From Prochlorococcus marinus CUG1433 (GTDB taxonomy: Bacteria; Cyanobacteriota; Cyanobacteriia; PCC-6307; Cyanobiaceae), in assembly GCA_017644425.1 (NCBI GenBank), contig JAEPLN010000001.1:558001-622000 (forward strand): a stretch of DNA of 64,000 nucleotides. The letters run 5' to 3'. Position 1 is the stretch's first letter, and every line of letters begins with the position of its first letter. Shown here in pieces: positions 1-7,862 of this stretch. The notes beneath the pieces are model-generated. The model searched no databases, had not been told where the DNA came from, and saw nothing but the letters and a program-made list of their open reading frames with translations. Both the position numbers and the translations under genes were made by a program.

Positions 1-356
1 CTGGCAGGTCCAAGATAAACTGCCTGTTTGATACCATCTTCAATTCCATTTGCTTTAAGAAAATTCATAGTCTTTTTCATTGACTCCTTATGCTTGTTGA
101 ATGAGTCAATCTGAGTTTGCCCCGTAGCCCTTACCTGAACGGACCATTTGGCAATATCACTCTCAAAACTTTCAGTACTTGCACCTGTAACAGTGATAGA
201 ATTTTCAACCATCCTGAACCCTCTTACGAGGACCGTAGAGGCGCCTATAAATCCTCCGACAGACAAGACAGCCATTGCGAAAACAAGTGGTGGGGTGCGG
301 CGTATAACATTCAGAGAATCGCCTGGCAACGACCTGAGCCTCTTAATAATTTTCAT
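1..356 (-). CDS. SIMPL-domain (DUF541/YggE-like) protein, N-terminal part
   Basis: The reading frame starts at the ATG at 356 and runs off the left edge, so only the first 118 residues are seen. Residues about 22-45 form one hydrophobic segment (signal anchor or uncleaved signal). It is followed by ENSITVTGAS and a stretch (ESDIAKWSVQVRATG) typical of the first strand of SIMPL/DUF541 proteins, which are periplasmic or membrane-anchored and often linked to stress resistance. Their biochemical role is poorly known. Codons here (GCC, GTC, CGC) look more GC-rich than in the genes that follow. Family call from the N-terminus only. Confidence 0.7.
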   Translation of the reverse strand, partial: MKIIKRLRSLPGDSLNVIRRTPPLVFAMAVLSVGGFIGASTVLVRGFRMVENSITVTGASTESFESDIAKWSVQVRATGQTQIDSFNKHKESMKKTMNFLKANGIEDGIKQAVYLGPA

Positions 357-554
357 TGTCTATAAGTATGTGTGTAAGAACTTTTTAACAGCTGAACCGA
401 AAGAAAAATATTAGAAAATCCCTGACTTTTATTCCTTCAGTTCTATCTGGCCATTAATGGGAACATCTTATATTGATGTGCCAATTTTGGAGTCGGTTAC
501 TTATTTTGCCAAATGAAATTACGATCCGCAAGAAGTATTTTTGTATTATTAAAA

Positions 555-704
555 CTATCTTCCTGCCTTTGTATATTCGAGATTAAATAAATACTTTTCA
601 CCATCATCATCACTGTCATCGTCATCATCATTGAAAGAGGCAATTAAGACATAAACGCCTCCCAGCCCAAGGATCATTGATAAGTAGAAAATAGGATCTG
701 TCAT
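555..704 (-). CDS. 49-aa membrane protein with acidic cluster
   Basis: ATG at 704, stop TAG at 555-557. The N-terminal half (residues about 5-24) is a single membrane helix. It is followed directly by FNDDDDDSDDDGEK, eight Asp in ten residues, and a short basic end. I do not recognise the family. It lies divergent from the hli operon at 922, with a 217-bp region between that probably carries both promoters. The open frame and sharply amphipathic composition support it being real; no ribosome binding site is clear. Confidence 0.5.
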   Translation of the reverse strand: MTDPIFYLSMILGLGGVYVLIASFNDDDDDSDDDGEKYLFNLEYTKAGR

Positions 705-921
705 TCTTTAATTTTGATCAATCAAAAACAAATCCGAGGAAGCTTTTTCATATCTCCATGATCTTTTAATTATTAGCTTCAACTTTAAAGATAAATTAAT
801 TTTTGTTACGGTTCTGTATCAGAAATGCCTTAAAAGTACCGAATTACACATATTTTTAACCTTTTTCTTTACATTAATTAATAAAAATGTTATGTTTGTT
901 AACAATTAAATTATTTAACTA

Positions 922-1131
922 ATGACTAATTCTTCATACATAACTACAGAATCAGGCGGAAGGCAAAATATTTTCCCAACTGAGCCTCGTCCTTATGTTG
1001 ATCAATCTGTTTCTTATGATGGATATCCTCAAAACGCAGAAAAAGTTAATGGTCGCTGGGCAATGATCGGTTTAGTCGCACTTTTGGGAGCTTATGTAAC
1101 TACAGGTCAAATAATTCCAGGTATTTTTTAA
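922..1131 (+). CDS. hli: High-light-inducible protein (HLIP), single helix
   Basis: 69 residues. The C-terminal half contains the chlorophyll-binding motif EKVNGRWAMIG (ExxNGRxAMxG) inside one membrane helix, then the ending TTGQIIPGIF, as found in the multicopy HLIPs of Prochlorococcus and cyanophages. HLIPs bind chlorophyll and carotenoid in the thylakoid and protect photosystems and chlorophyll-synthesis intermediates under stress. The first 40 residues are a soluble extension. The stop overlaps the next start (TAATG), and a second hli follows, so this is the first gene of a three-gene operon. Confidence 0.95.
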   Translation: MTNSSYITTESGGRQNIFPTEPRPYVDQSVSYDGYPQNAEKVNGRWAMIGLVALLGAYVTTGQIIPGIF

Positions 1132-1391
1132 TGTCTTCTCTTTCAGGCTTTTTAGCTGTAATCGTATCCTTAACAGCTATCCTCGTTGCTTATCTAACCA
1201 AGCAATTTCAAAACGAAAATTTAAACTATCTAACTTCAAATCCAATGACAAATTCAACCCCTAAAGTAAAAACAATCGAAAAAGAAAAAGTTGTTGCAGA
1301 AACTCTTAATGGAAGATTTGCAATGCTTGGATTAATTGCTGCTATTGGAGCTTACTTAACAACAGGTCAAATAATTCCAGGTTTCGTTTAA
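1131..1391 (+). CDS. hli: High-light-inducible protein with an extra N-terminal helix
   Basis: 86 residues. The C-terminus holds the HLIP motif (ETLNGRFAMLG, then TTGQIIPGFV) in one helix. Residues about 4-23 (SGFLAVIVSLTAILVAYLT) predict a second membrane helix, which classical single-helix HLIPs lack. The start at 1131 is favoured by the TAATG overlap with the upstream hli. An alternative ATG at 1243 would give a normal short HLIP (MTNSTPKVK...). Choosing between them needs protein or ribosome data. Directly followed by the next ATG at 1392 without spacing. Confidence 0.92.
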   Translation: MSSLSGFLAVIVSLTAILVAYLTKQFQNENLNYLTSNPMTNSTPKVKTIEKEKVVAETLNGRFAMLGLIAAIGAYLTTGQIIPGFV

Positions 1392-1625
1392 ATGCTTTTA
1401 CTATCTATACCATTTTACGATTTTCCATCTTCGCCCATACTAATAATTGGCGCAATGGGGATTTTTGTAGCACTGGCTGTATTTTTCCTCTCTTACAAAA
1501 AGTACTTTAATTCTCCATTTAACAAAGAACTTCAATTAAAGAAAAAAGCTCTATTAAAGGAGAAAACAGAACTTAACAAAAAACTTGAGAAAATAGAGCA
1601 GGATTTAAAAAATTTATTAAATTGA
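1392..1625 (+). CDS. Small membrane protein with coiled-coil tail, hli operon
   Basis: 77 residues, ATG immediately after the stop of the second hli. One membrane helix (about 15-35) is followed by a highly charged Lys/Glu/Leu tail with heptad-like spacing (KKKALLKEKTELNKKLEKI), predicted to be a coiled coil. The family is not recognised. Zero-spacing position in the hli operon suggests co-expression and perhaps assembly with HLIPs; this is inference only. Confidence 0.75.
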   Translation: MLLLSIPFYDFPSSPILIIGAMGIFVALAVFFLSYKKYFNSPFNKELQLKKKALLKEKTELNKKLEKIEQDLKNLLN

Positions 1626-1699
1626 TCTTTCACTTTAGTATTTTTTCTTTTTGTAGCAATTGTACAGTTTGGTTATTTTTTTTTAGATACTACTAGAGT

Positions 1700-1882
1700 A
1701 TGAGTTATTTTGCTGAAGCTAATCATATTGAATATGATGCATGGTTCGATGAAAATATCGACCCTCTAGACCTTGTAAATTATTCAGATGAAAAGGAGTT
1801 CAGTGATTCGGTACACTTTAAGTTCCATAAGATGTCCACTAAGAATTTAACGATTGGTTCTTCTGATAATTTTCACTGGTAA
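1700..1882 (+). CDS. Hypothetical acidic 60-aa protein
   Basis: ATG at 1700; 60 residues, soluble, rich in Asp/Glu and aromatic residues (EYDAWFDENIDPLDLV), with no membrane helix and no known motif. An inverted repeat ATACT-N5-AGTAT lies at about 1687-1701, just across the start region. Lineage-specific hypothetical; existence is supported only by the open frame and plausible composition. Confidence 0.5.
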   Translation: MSYFAEANHIEYDAWFDENIDPLDLVNYSDEKEFSDSVHFKFHKMSTKNLTIGSSDNFHW

Positions 1883-1918
1883 GTAAAAGATTTCTCACTA
1901 CATAAATATTTATGAATC

Positions 1919-2296
1919 TTACGCAGAATATGTTCCATCACTTTCTCTTCTTGCCTTGGCTAATACAATTTCATCTACAACTTTCTCAATCATGTAAGCA
2001 CTTTTTTTACCAAAGCATTTTTCTTTTTTAATGCTCTTAAAATCATTTGGGATTAAATCATTATGTTCACAACAGTCGCATTTAATATCAATTTTCATAC
2101 CTCTGAAAACCTCCAAAGCTCTAGAAAAAATCCATTGCTGAACTGAAATACTTTCCCAACTATCAAAATTCGACCATTCATCAAAATCCCCATTAAGGAT
2201 GCCTTTTAATCCATTAGCCTGATTTACATATACTAAGTATGAATCTTTTCTTGGTTCATCATTAATACCAATTGTTTTGACAGAATTTTTATTCAT
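1919..2296 (-). CDS. Conserved hypothetical protein with CxCC motif
   Basis: 125 residues, ATG at 2296. Soluble. A cysteine group KCDCCEHND near residue 75 and a Cys further on (EKCFGKK) could bind a metal, but no known zinc-ribbon spacing is complete. The body has aromatic-rich segments (WSNFDSWESISVQQWIFSRALEV is helical in character). Family not recognised; typical of picocyanobacterial hypotheticals. It converges with the 60-aa gene at 1700. Confidence 0.65.
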   Translation of the reverse strand: MNKNSVKTIGINDEPRKDSYLVYVNQANGLKGILNGDFDEWSNFDSWESISVQQWIFSRALEVFRGMKIDIKCDCCEHNDLIPNDFKSIKKEKCFGKKSAYMIEKVVDEIVLAKARRESDGTYSA

Positions 2297-2367
2297 TAAA
2301 TATAGATTGTATTGAGTGGCCTTATAAATCTAGAGGATAATTTCAAAAATATAAACCAAAAAATGTC

Positions 2368-2835
2368 TCAAATAAGATCATTTATTGCTTTATCCAATCT
2401 ACAAGTATGATTTGTATTTCTAAGTAATTCAAAATCCTTAAAATCAAAGCCAGGGCCAACACAACAACTAACTAAAGTAAATTCACCTGTACTTTTTGCA
2501 GCTTGCCAATATCCAGATGGGATCATCTCTACTGGATTATTGGAATCTAAAATTAAATTTCTTATTAACTTATTATCATTATCTAGGCACCATAAATTTA
2601 GAGGATCGCCCCTTAAATAAATCCAAATTTCATCAGCATTTTTTACTCTGTGCCAAGCACTTTTTGCATCTCTCTCCAAAAGATAATAAATTCCCGTAAT
2701 AAAGTTTCTACTTTGGCCATCTTCCCTTATTAGAGAATTCTCACTCCTTACTATCTCCCTAAACCATCCACCCTCAGGATGAGGAGACAAATTGAATTGT
2801 TTAATTATTTCTATGTTTTTTTTATTAGAATTCAC
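2368..2835 (-). CDS. DUF985 / cupin-5 family protein
   Basis: 155 residues, about full length for the family. The N-terminus LSPHPEGGWFREIVRS, the middle GIYYLLERDAKSAWHRV and DEIWIYLRGDPLNLW are hallmark stretches of DUF985 (YML079-like) cupins, single-domain beta-barrel proteins. The substrate is unknown; some relatives bind nucleotide-sugar-like ligands. The His in WHRV and the Glu in DEIW match the usual pocket residues. Stand-alone gene with about 70 bp on either side. Confidence 0.85.
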   Translation of the reverse strand: MNSNKKNIEIIKQFNLSPHPEGGWFREIVRSENSLIREDGQSRNFITGIYYLLERDAKSAWHRVKNADEIWIYLRGDPLNLWCLDNDNKLIRNLILDSNNPVEMIPSGYWQAAKSTGEFTLVSCCVGPGFDFKDFELLRNTNHTCRLDKAINDLI

Positions 2836-2918
2836 ATCACAAAAATAACTTTTAAATTTCTCTTATAATTAAAAGCTAACTGAAAATAAATCAAAATAAA
2901 CTATATTTTCCAAAAAAA

Positions 2919-3062
2919 TTAAGCACAAATAACTGATAAATCTATAAAATTTTTATTTTCATCTGCCAGTTCAGTAATGATTCTATTGAGCCATTCAGAG
3001 GTCGTTTCACAATATCCTACATTTAAAATAGTTTTTTGCTTTACTGATTCTTTTTTATTCAT
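2919..3062 (-). CDS. Hypothetical 47-aa protein
   Basis: ATG at 3062, stop TAA at 2919-2921. Soluble, no motif recognised; sequence begins MNKKESVKQKTILNVGYC and ends in a hydrophobic DLSVICA. Normal amino-acid composition and a clean frame in an otherwise empty 400-bp interval support it weakly. Confidence 0.45.
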   Translation of the reverse strand: MNKKESVKQKTILNVGYCETTSEWLNRIITELADENKNFIDLSVICA

Positions 3063-3244
3063 AGTTAAAGTATTTTTATTTAAATTAGTCTTTAATTAAA
3101 TCTATGTGAATAAGTCTTAATTACTATCTATTTTAAAAAGTTGTATTTAATACATATTCAAGAACTCCTAGTAAACAAATAAAATTAAATCGTTGACAAG
3201 AAAATGTATCCAAGTAAGAGTAGAAAAAATTTATTATTTAACCT

Positions 3245-3430
3245 ATGAATAACATCAAAATTGAGGAATTGATGAAAGTAAGGTTCGATGGTATTGCTAA
3301 TAGAATTGGGCAATTAAGCAAAAGGGAAAGTGAGTCTTTATTACTTGAGCATCTTGAGTGGTTGGAAGGAGGATGGGAGACTGAAGAAATCTTATTTTTA
3401 AAAAAGCCCTACAGAAAATGGTGGTTCTAA
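3245..3430 (+). CDS. Hypothetical 61-aa protein
   Basis: ATG at 3245, 61 residues, soluble and amphipathic (LSKRESESLLLEHLEWLEGGW), ending KKPYRKWWF. No family recognised. A TTGACA hexamer at about 3193 could be the -35 box of its promoter. It converges with thiD, with 18 bp between the stops. Confidence 0.55.
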   Translation: MNNIKIEELMKVRFDGIANRIGQLSKRESESLLLEHLEWLEGGWETEEILFLKKPYRKWWF

Positions 3431-3448
3431 CTCCACTTCTATAAATAA

Positions 3449-4228
3449 TTAATGATGGCCTAAGGGACCAGGGCCAGATCCTATTTTATAAGAATTGTCT
3501 AAAGCTTTCTCAACAAATAATTTTGCTTTTTGTATGGAATCAAATAGATCAAAACCTAAAGCCTTGTAACCACAAATAGCAGCACTCAAAGTACAGCCAC
3601 TACCGTGTGTATTTTTTGTGTTTATAAAATCATTAAATAGCCACTCTTTTCTACCATTTAAGTCAAAGAAAAAATCCTTCCCTTTCATATCTTTTAAACC
3701 GCCACCTTTAATAAGTACCGCTTTAGCTCCAAGACCAATAATTTTTCTTGCTGAATTTTCTATATCTTCTTTACTCCTTATTTCTAAACCAGAAAGTAGA
3801 TTTGCTTCATAAATATTTGGAGTTACCAAATCAGCAATTGGTAATAATAATTTTTTATAAGCATTAATAGCAGAATCTTCCAGTAATTTACAACCAGTTC
3901 TTGTAACCATTACAGGGTCAATAATTTTGGTTATTTTGTATGTATTTAATTTTGAAGCAGTATCATTAATTATCCTTTCATTTAATAACATTCCAGTTTT
4001 TAAGGCATCAATACCAAAATCAGCAAATAAAGTATCTAACTGATTTAATAAAGTATTCTTCTCTACTGGTTGAACGCATCTAACCTCTATACTATTTTGT
4101 GCGGTAACACATGTAATTACAGAACATCCATGTACTTTAAGGGCCATGAAAGTTCTCAAGTCAGCCTGTATACCTGCTCCACCACCGGAGTCACTACCGC
4201 CTATTGAAAGTGCAATTTTAGAATACAT
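3449..4228 (-). CDS. thiD: Hydroxymethylpyrimidine/phosphomethylpyrimidine kinase ThiD
   Basis: 259 residues, the usual ThiD length. It phosphorylates HMP and HMP-P to HMP-PP for thiamine diphosphate synthesis in the cytosol. Seen: the N-terminal substrate loop [15 protein letters not shown] (residues 9-23), the PVMV segment and the anion-hole/ATP motif [13 protein letters not shown] near residue 206. It ends 49 bp downstream of tenA on the same strand, forming a salvage pair. No TPP riboswitch is visible upstream of the pair. Confidence 0.95.
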   Translation of the reverse strand: MYSKIALSIGGSDSGGGAGIQADLRTFMALKVHGCSVITCVTAQNSIEVRCVQPVEKNTLLNQLDTLFADFGIDALKTGMLLNERIINDTASKLNTYKITKIIDPVMVTRTGCKLLEDSAINAYKKLLLPIADLVTPNIYEANLLSGLEIRSKEDIENSARKIIGLGAKAVLIKGGGLKDMKGKDFFFDLNGRKEWLFNDFINTKNTHGSGCTLSAAICGYKALGFDLFDSIQKAKLFVEKALDNSYKIGSGPGPLGHH

Positions 4229-4277
4229 AATTTATTAACTCGTTTTTGAAAGTACTATAAATAAATTTTAATTTAAA

Positions 4278-4901
4278 TCAGAAATCTGAATATGCATTAA
4301 AAAAATCTAACTCTAATTCCATGGCTCTCCTGTATAAATATTTTACCTGATTAATGTCATATGTTTCTTTATTAGTCTCAATAAGATTTTCAAGAGAATC
4401 TGCAAGCTTTTCAAAGCTCACATCAGAATAAGTAATTATCCATTCTTTATATTTAATGTCAAAATCCTCCTTATACAAACTTTTTCCTATCCAAGAATAA
4501 AGTCGCATACATGGAGTCATTGCAAACATTATTTCGACGGAGCCAAGTCTTTTGGAAGTATCATCAAGAAAATCTGTATAATTTTTAGTAGCTTTTTTTA
4601 TATAGTTATTAGACAAATCAATATCCCATTCTTTTGCATACGTTTCATGAAGTATTAACTCCTCTGAAACGCCCATTAACAGTTCACTTAACTTTCTTAT
4701 TGAGTACTTATCTTTTGATTTAGAAACAGCAAGTCCATAAGCCTTAGCAAAAGTCTCTAAAAAGAAATAATCTTGAGCTAAATATTCTTGAAATATATTT
4801 TTTGGGAGACTTCCATTCTTTAAACCTTGAACAAATTTTGTATTTAAACTTAGTAAAGCAATCTCATAATTATCCTCCCAAAGTTTTTTTGTTATTTTCA
4901 T
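4278..4901 (-). CDS. tenA: TenA family thiaminase II / aminopyrimidine aminohydrolase
   Basis: 207 residues, typical of TenA. The all-alpha fold signatures LAQDYFFLETFAKAYGLA and the active-site cysteine context MTPCMRLYSWIG are present, as is the C-terminal acidic helix. TenA hydrolyses degraded thiamine pyrimidines (aminomethyl-HMP) to HMP, which ThiD downstream phosphorylates. The original name, transcriptional activator, is not supported by any DNA-binding motif. Divergent from the photolyase gene, with an 86-bp shared upstream region. Confidence 0.9.
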   Translation of the reverse strand: MKITKKLWEDNYEIALLSLNTKFVQGLKNGSLPKNIFQEYLAQDYFFLETFAKAYGLAVSKSKDKYSIRKLSELLMGVSEELILHETYAKEWDIDLSNNYIKKATKNYTDFLDDTSKRLGSVEIMFAMTPCMRLYSWIGKSLYKEDFDIKYKEWIITYSDVSFEKLADSLENLIETNKETYDINQVKYLYRRAMELELDFFNAYSDF

Positions 4902-4987
4902 TTTTTTTTGTTTTAGTTATTCTAAAATTTTTTATATTTTTTACCTACAAACTTAATCTTATTTTTCTAGGATTAAAAGAAAAAATT

Positions 4988-6484
4988 ATGAAAGAAATAA
5001 ATATTTTATGGTTTAAGAAAGATTTAAGAATTTTTGATAACGAAGCTCTCTGTGAGGCTATAAAAGATAATGATATTTTACCTATTTATGTTATTGAGTT
5101 AGATATTTGGAGACAAAATACTCATTCAAATAGACAATGGCAATTTTGCAAAGAAAGTTTAATAGATTTAAGAAACGCACTTGCTGAGATTGGACAACCA
5201 TTAATTATTAGGACTGGCAATGTTATTAATATTTTTGATGAAATTAGTTCAAAATTTAAAATCAAAGGTATATATAGCCATCAAGAAACCGGAGATTGGC
5301 TTACTTATAAAAGAGATCAAAAAGTAAGAGAATGGGCTTTAAGCAAAAATATTATTTGGAAGGAATTTCTACAATTTTCAGTTTTTAGAGGAAATTTAGA
5401 TAGGAATAATTGGTCTAAAAAGTGGCAAGAAAATTCCGAAAAAAACTTACTTAAAGCTCCATTAAGAATTAATTCTATTAACTTTAATATTGGAGAAATA
5501 CCGTCAGACGAAATTTTTACCTTTAAAAAAGAAACTTGTCCAGGAAGAATGCAAGGTGGAAGAAAGAAAGGTTTAGCGAGAATGCAATACTTCTTTAGTA
5601 ATAAATTAGATTCTTATTCAAAAGATATATCTAGCCCAGAAAAATCATTTGATAGTTGTACAAGACTATCCCCATATATTTCTTGGGGATGCATCTCATT
5701 AAAAGAAATTTTTAAAAAGGCAAATATATCAAAAAACAATAATTCCAGGATGTTAAAAAGCAGATTAACTTGGCATTGTCATTTTATTCAGAAACTTGAA
5801 AGTGAACCAGAACTAGAGTTTAGGGAATACCATCCTTTTTTTAAAAATATTAGAGAAAAAAATAATGAATTACTTTATTCATGGAGTTCAGGTAATACGG
5901 GCTTTCCTTTTATAGATGCATGTATGCGTTCATTAAATTTCAATGGATGGATTAACTTTAGGATGCGAGCGATGTTAATGTCATTTGCAAGCTATAATTT
6001 ATGGCTACCATGGCAAGATTCAGGTTCTGAATTAGCAAATAAATTTGTAGATTATGAGCCTGGAATACATTGGAACCAATGCCAAATGCAATCTGGAACT
6101 ACGTCTATAAATACCAATAGAATTTATAATCCTATTAAGCAGGGAAAAGATCATGATCCTCAAGGAAAATTTATAAAAAAATGGATACCAGAATTAAAGG
6201 ATATATCGCTTAATTTCATTCATGAACCATGGCTATTATCTAGATTTAATCAAGAAGAATATGAACTAATTAATTACGTAAGACCAATAATTGACATCCC
6301 AAATAGCACTAAAACTGCAAAGAAGAAAATTCAGGAAATCACTAAAAAGGATGGATATTGGGATATCTCAAAAGAAATTTATTTAAAGCATGGCTCTAGA
6401 AAAAGGCTCAGAAATAATATAAATAATAAAAAAATTGTTTCTAAGAAAAAGGAAAAACAATACGAGCTGAAATTAGATTTCTAG
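4988..6484 (+). CDS. Photolyase/cryptochrome family FAD protein
   Basis: 498 residues from the ATG at 4988. An in-frame upstream extension into tenA is rejected because it is poly-U-like hydrophobic filler. Residues 1-130 form the antenna-binding alpha/beta domain (NILWFKKDLRIFDNEALCEA). The C-terminal FAD domain has TGFPFIDACMRS, NGWINFRMRAML and NRIYNPIKQGKDHDPQGKFI. The FAD-pocket stretch DYEPGIHWNQCQMQSGTT differs from the classical CPD-I sequence, so repair specificity (CPD versus other lesion, or a sensory role) is open. A Lys/Arg-rich tail ends the protein. Confidence 0.85.
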   Translation: MKEINILWFKKDLRIFDNEALCEAIKDNDILPIYVIELDIWRQNTHSNRQWQFCKESLIDLRNALAEIGQPLIIRTGNVINIFDEISSKFKIKGIYSHQETGDWLTYKRDQKVREWALSKNIIWKEFLQFSVFRGNLDRNNWSKKWQENSEKNLLKAPLRINSINFNIGEIPSDEIFTFKKETCPGRMQGGRKKGLARMQYFFSNKLDSYSKDISSPEKSFDSCTRLSPYISWGCISLKEIFKKANISKNNNSRMLKSRLTWHCHFIQKLESEPELEFREYHPFFKNIREKNNELLYSWSSGNTGFPFIDACMRSLNFNGWINFRMRAMLMSFASYNLWLPWQDSGSELANKFVDYEPGIHWNQCQMQSGTTSINTNRIYNPIKQGKDHDPQGKFIKKWIPELKDISLNFIHEPWLLSRFNQEEYELINYVRPIIDIPNSTKTAKKKIQEITKKDGYWDISKEIYLKHGSRKRLRNNINNKKIVSKKKEKQYELKLDF

Positions 6485-6612
6485 ATTTTATTGTCAGAAA
6501 TTTCCAGATTCCTTTTAGCGCCAGGGAAATTTTTTTTAATTTTGGAAATTATATATATAAATCCACGATGAACTGATCCAAGCTTTAATGTAATTATGAG
6601 ATTTTATTAATT

Positions 6613-6786
6613 ATGTCTGAAAGATTTGAATGGGACGATACAAATAGTTCAGGTATATGGTGGAGTACTAATGTAAGTATTAGAGACGAGTGCATTTTGC
6701 TAAAAGAAGATACTAAATGCGAAGATTCTGATATCGTCGAACTTCTTAGGAGTATTGCACAAAATATTGAAGATAATGGCCTTTAA
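6613..6786 (+). CDS. Hypothetical acidic 57-aa protein
   Basis: ATG at 6613, TAA at 6784-6786. Soluble; starts MSERFEWDDTNSSGIWW and ends in an acidic helix. No family recognised. A good candidate because it fills the interval before the convergent pip gene and has balanced composition. Confidence 0.55.
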   Translation: MSERFEWDDTNSSGIWWSTNVSIRDECILLKEDTKCEDSDIVELLRSIAQNIEDNGL

Positions 6787-6809
6787 TTTTTAAAGGAATA
6801 TTCTCTCTT

Positions 6810-7760
6810 TTAGAGATTTTGAATTCCTTTTACAGCTTTTATTAATTCGATAGAGATACCATTTTCACTCATTGAATGACCAGCATCATTAACAATAATT
6901 AATTCAGAATTCTTTAATTTCTTATTTAGATCCCAAGCACTCCTAACAGGACATACTACATCGTACCTCCCTTGAATTATTTTTGTTGGAATCGATTCTA
7001 TTATTTTTATATTTTTCAAAATAAAATTATCTTCTAAGAAAATATTATTAACAAAATAGTGGCATTCGATCCTTGCGAATGCATCTGAAAAAGAATTAAC
7101 TTGGGACTTATTAAAATCGAATTTTTTATTTATTAAATGACTAGTTGAGAGTTCCCATTTTGTCCAAGCTGCTGCTGCTTTTGATCTAAGATTTGCATCT
7201 GATGATGTTAGATATTTATAAAAAGAACTTATCAAATCATTTCTTTCTTCTTTTGGTATTACAGAAATATACTCTTCAAATTCATCAGGGAATATCTCAC
7301 TTGCACCATATTGATAAAACCACAATAATTCAAACTTTCTACATAAAAATATTCCTCTCAAAGTTAAGCTCGAAACTCTTGAGGGATTTTTTATTGCATA
7401 TATAAGTGAAAGTGTTGACCCCCAAGATCCACCAAACAAATGCCAACTATCTATTTTTAATAGAGTCCTTAATTTCTCAATATCATCAACTAAATGATTA
7501 GTCGTATTTTCTTTTAATTCTGAGAAAGGAGTTGAAGAACCGCAACCCCTTTGGTCAAATTGAATAATATCGAATTTATCTGGATCAAAGTATCTTCTAT
7601 ATCTTGGTTGACTTCCTCCTCCTGGGCCTCCATGAATAACTAGTATCTTTTTACCATTTGGATTGCCAGATCTTTCCCAATAAATCGTATGAATATCACT
7701 TACTTGTAAAAAGCCCTTTTCACGAACTTCAATTTTAGGAAACAAGACTTGATCTTTCAT
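6810..7760 (-). CDS. pip: Prolyl iminopeptidase (proline aminopeptidase)
   Basis: 316 residues, alpha/beta-hydrolase fold, S33 peptidase family; it removes N-terminal proline from peptides in the cytosol. Seen: oxyanion motif HGGPGGGS (43-50), DQRGCGSS (69-76), nucleophile elbow GGSWGS with Ser112, the Asp of GRYDVVCP (about 268) and the His of NDAGHSMSENG (about 296). Length and motif order match the family. Single gene; a 500-bp gene-poor stretch lies upstream. Confidence 0.95.
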   Translation of the reverse strand: MKDQVLFPKIEVREKGFLQVSDIHTIYWERSGNPNGKKILVIHGGPGGGSQPRYRRYFDPDKFDIIQFDQRGCGSSTPFSELKENTTNHLVDDIEKLRTLLKIDSWHLFGGSWGSTLSLIYAIKNPSRVSSLTLRGIFLCRKFELLWFYQYGASEIFPDEFEEYISVIPKEERNDLISSFYKYLTSSDANLRSKAAAAWTKWELSTSHLINKKFDFNKSQVNSFSDAFARIECHYFVNNIFLEDNFILKNIKIIESIPTKIIQGRYDVVCPVRSAWDLNKKLKNSELIIVNDAGHSMSENGISIELIKAVKGIQNL

Positions 7761-7833
7761 TGTGAAATATTTTTAAACACTTAATAAATCAATATTATCC
7801 AAAAAGAAGTCTATTTTAGAAGTAATTTGTAAA

Positions 7834-7862
7834 AAAAAAGGACTGGTGGTACAGTCCTTTTT
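7834..7862 (-). terminator. Intrinsic terminator (minus direction)
   Basis: Perfect stem AAAAAGGACTG / CAGTCCTTTTT with a six-base loop. On the minus strand it is followed by a run of nine T, so it should stop transcripts coming from the right, i.e. from the gene-poor stretch at 7863-8190, before pip. On the plus strand the T tract is shorter. Confidence 0.7.

Noticed and set aside
117-414. Two plus-strand frames at 117-365 and 148-414
   Set aside because: Antisense to the SIMPL-domain gene, which has clear family signatures on the minus strand.
4902-4987. TPP riboswitch before tenA
   Set aside because: Too short and lacks the CTGAGA-type core of the TPP element.
4802-4987. Extended N-terminus of the photolyase gene
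   Set aside because: The extension lies antisense to tenA and reads as hydrophobic poly-U-like filler; the ATG at 4988 starts the known fold.
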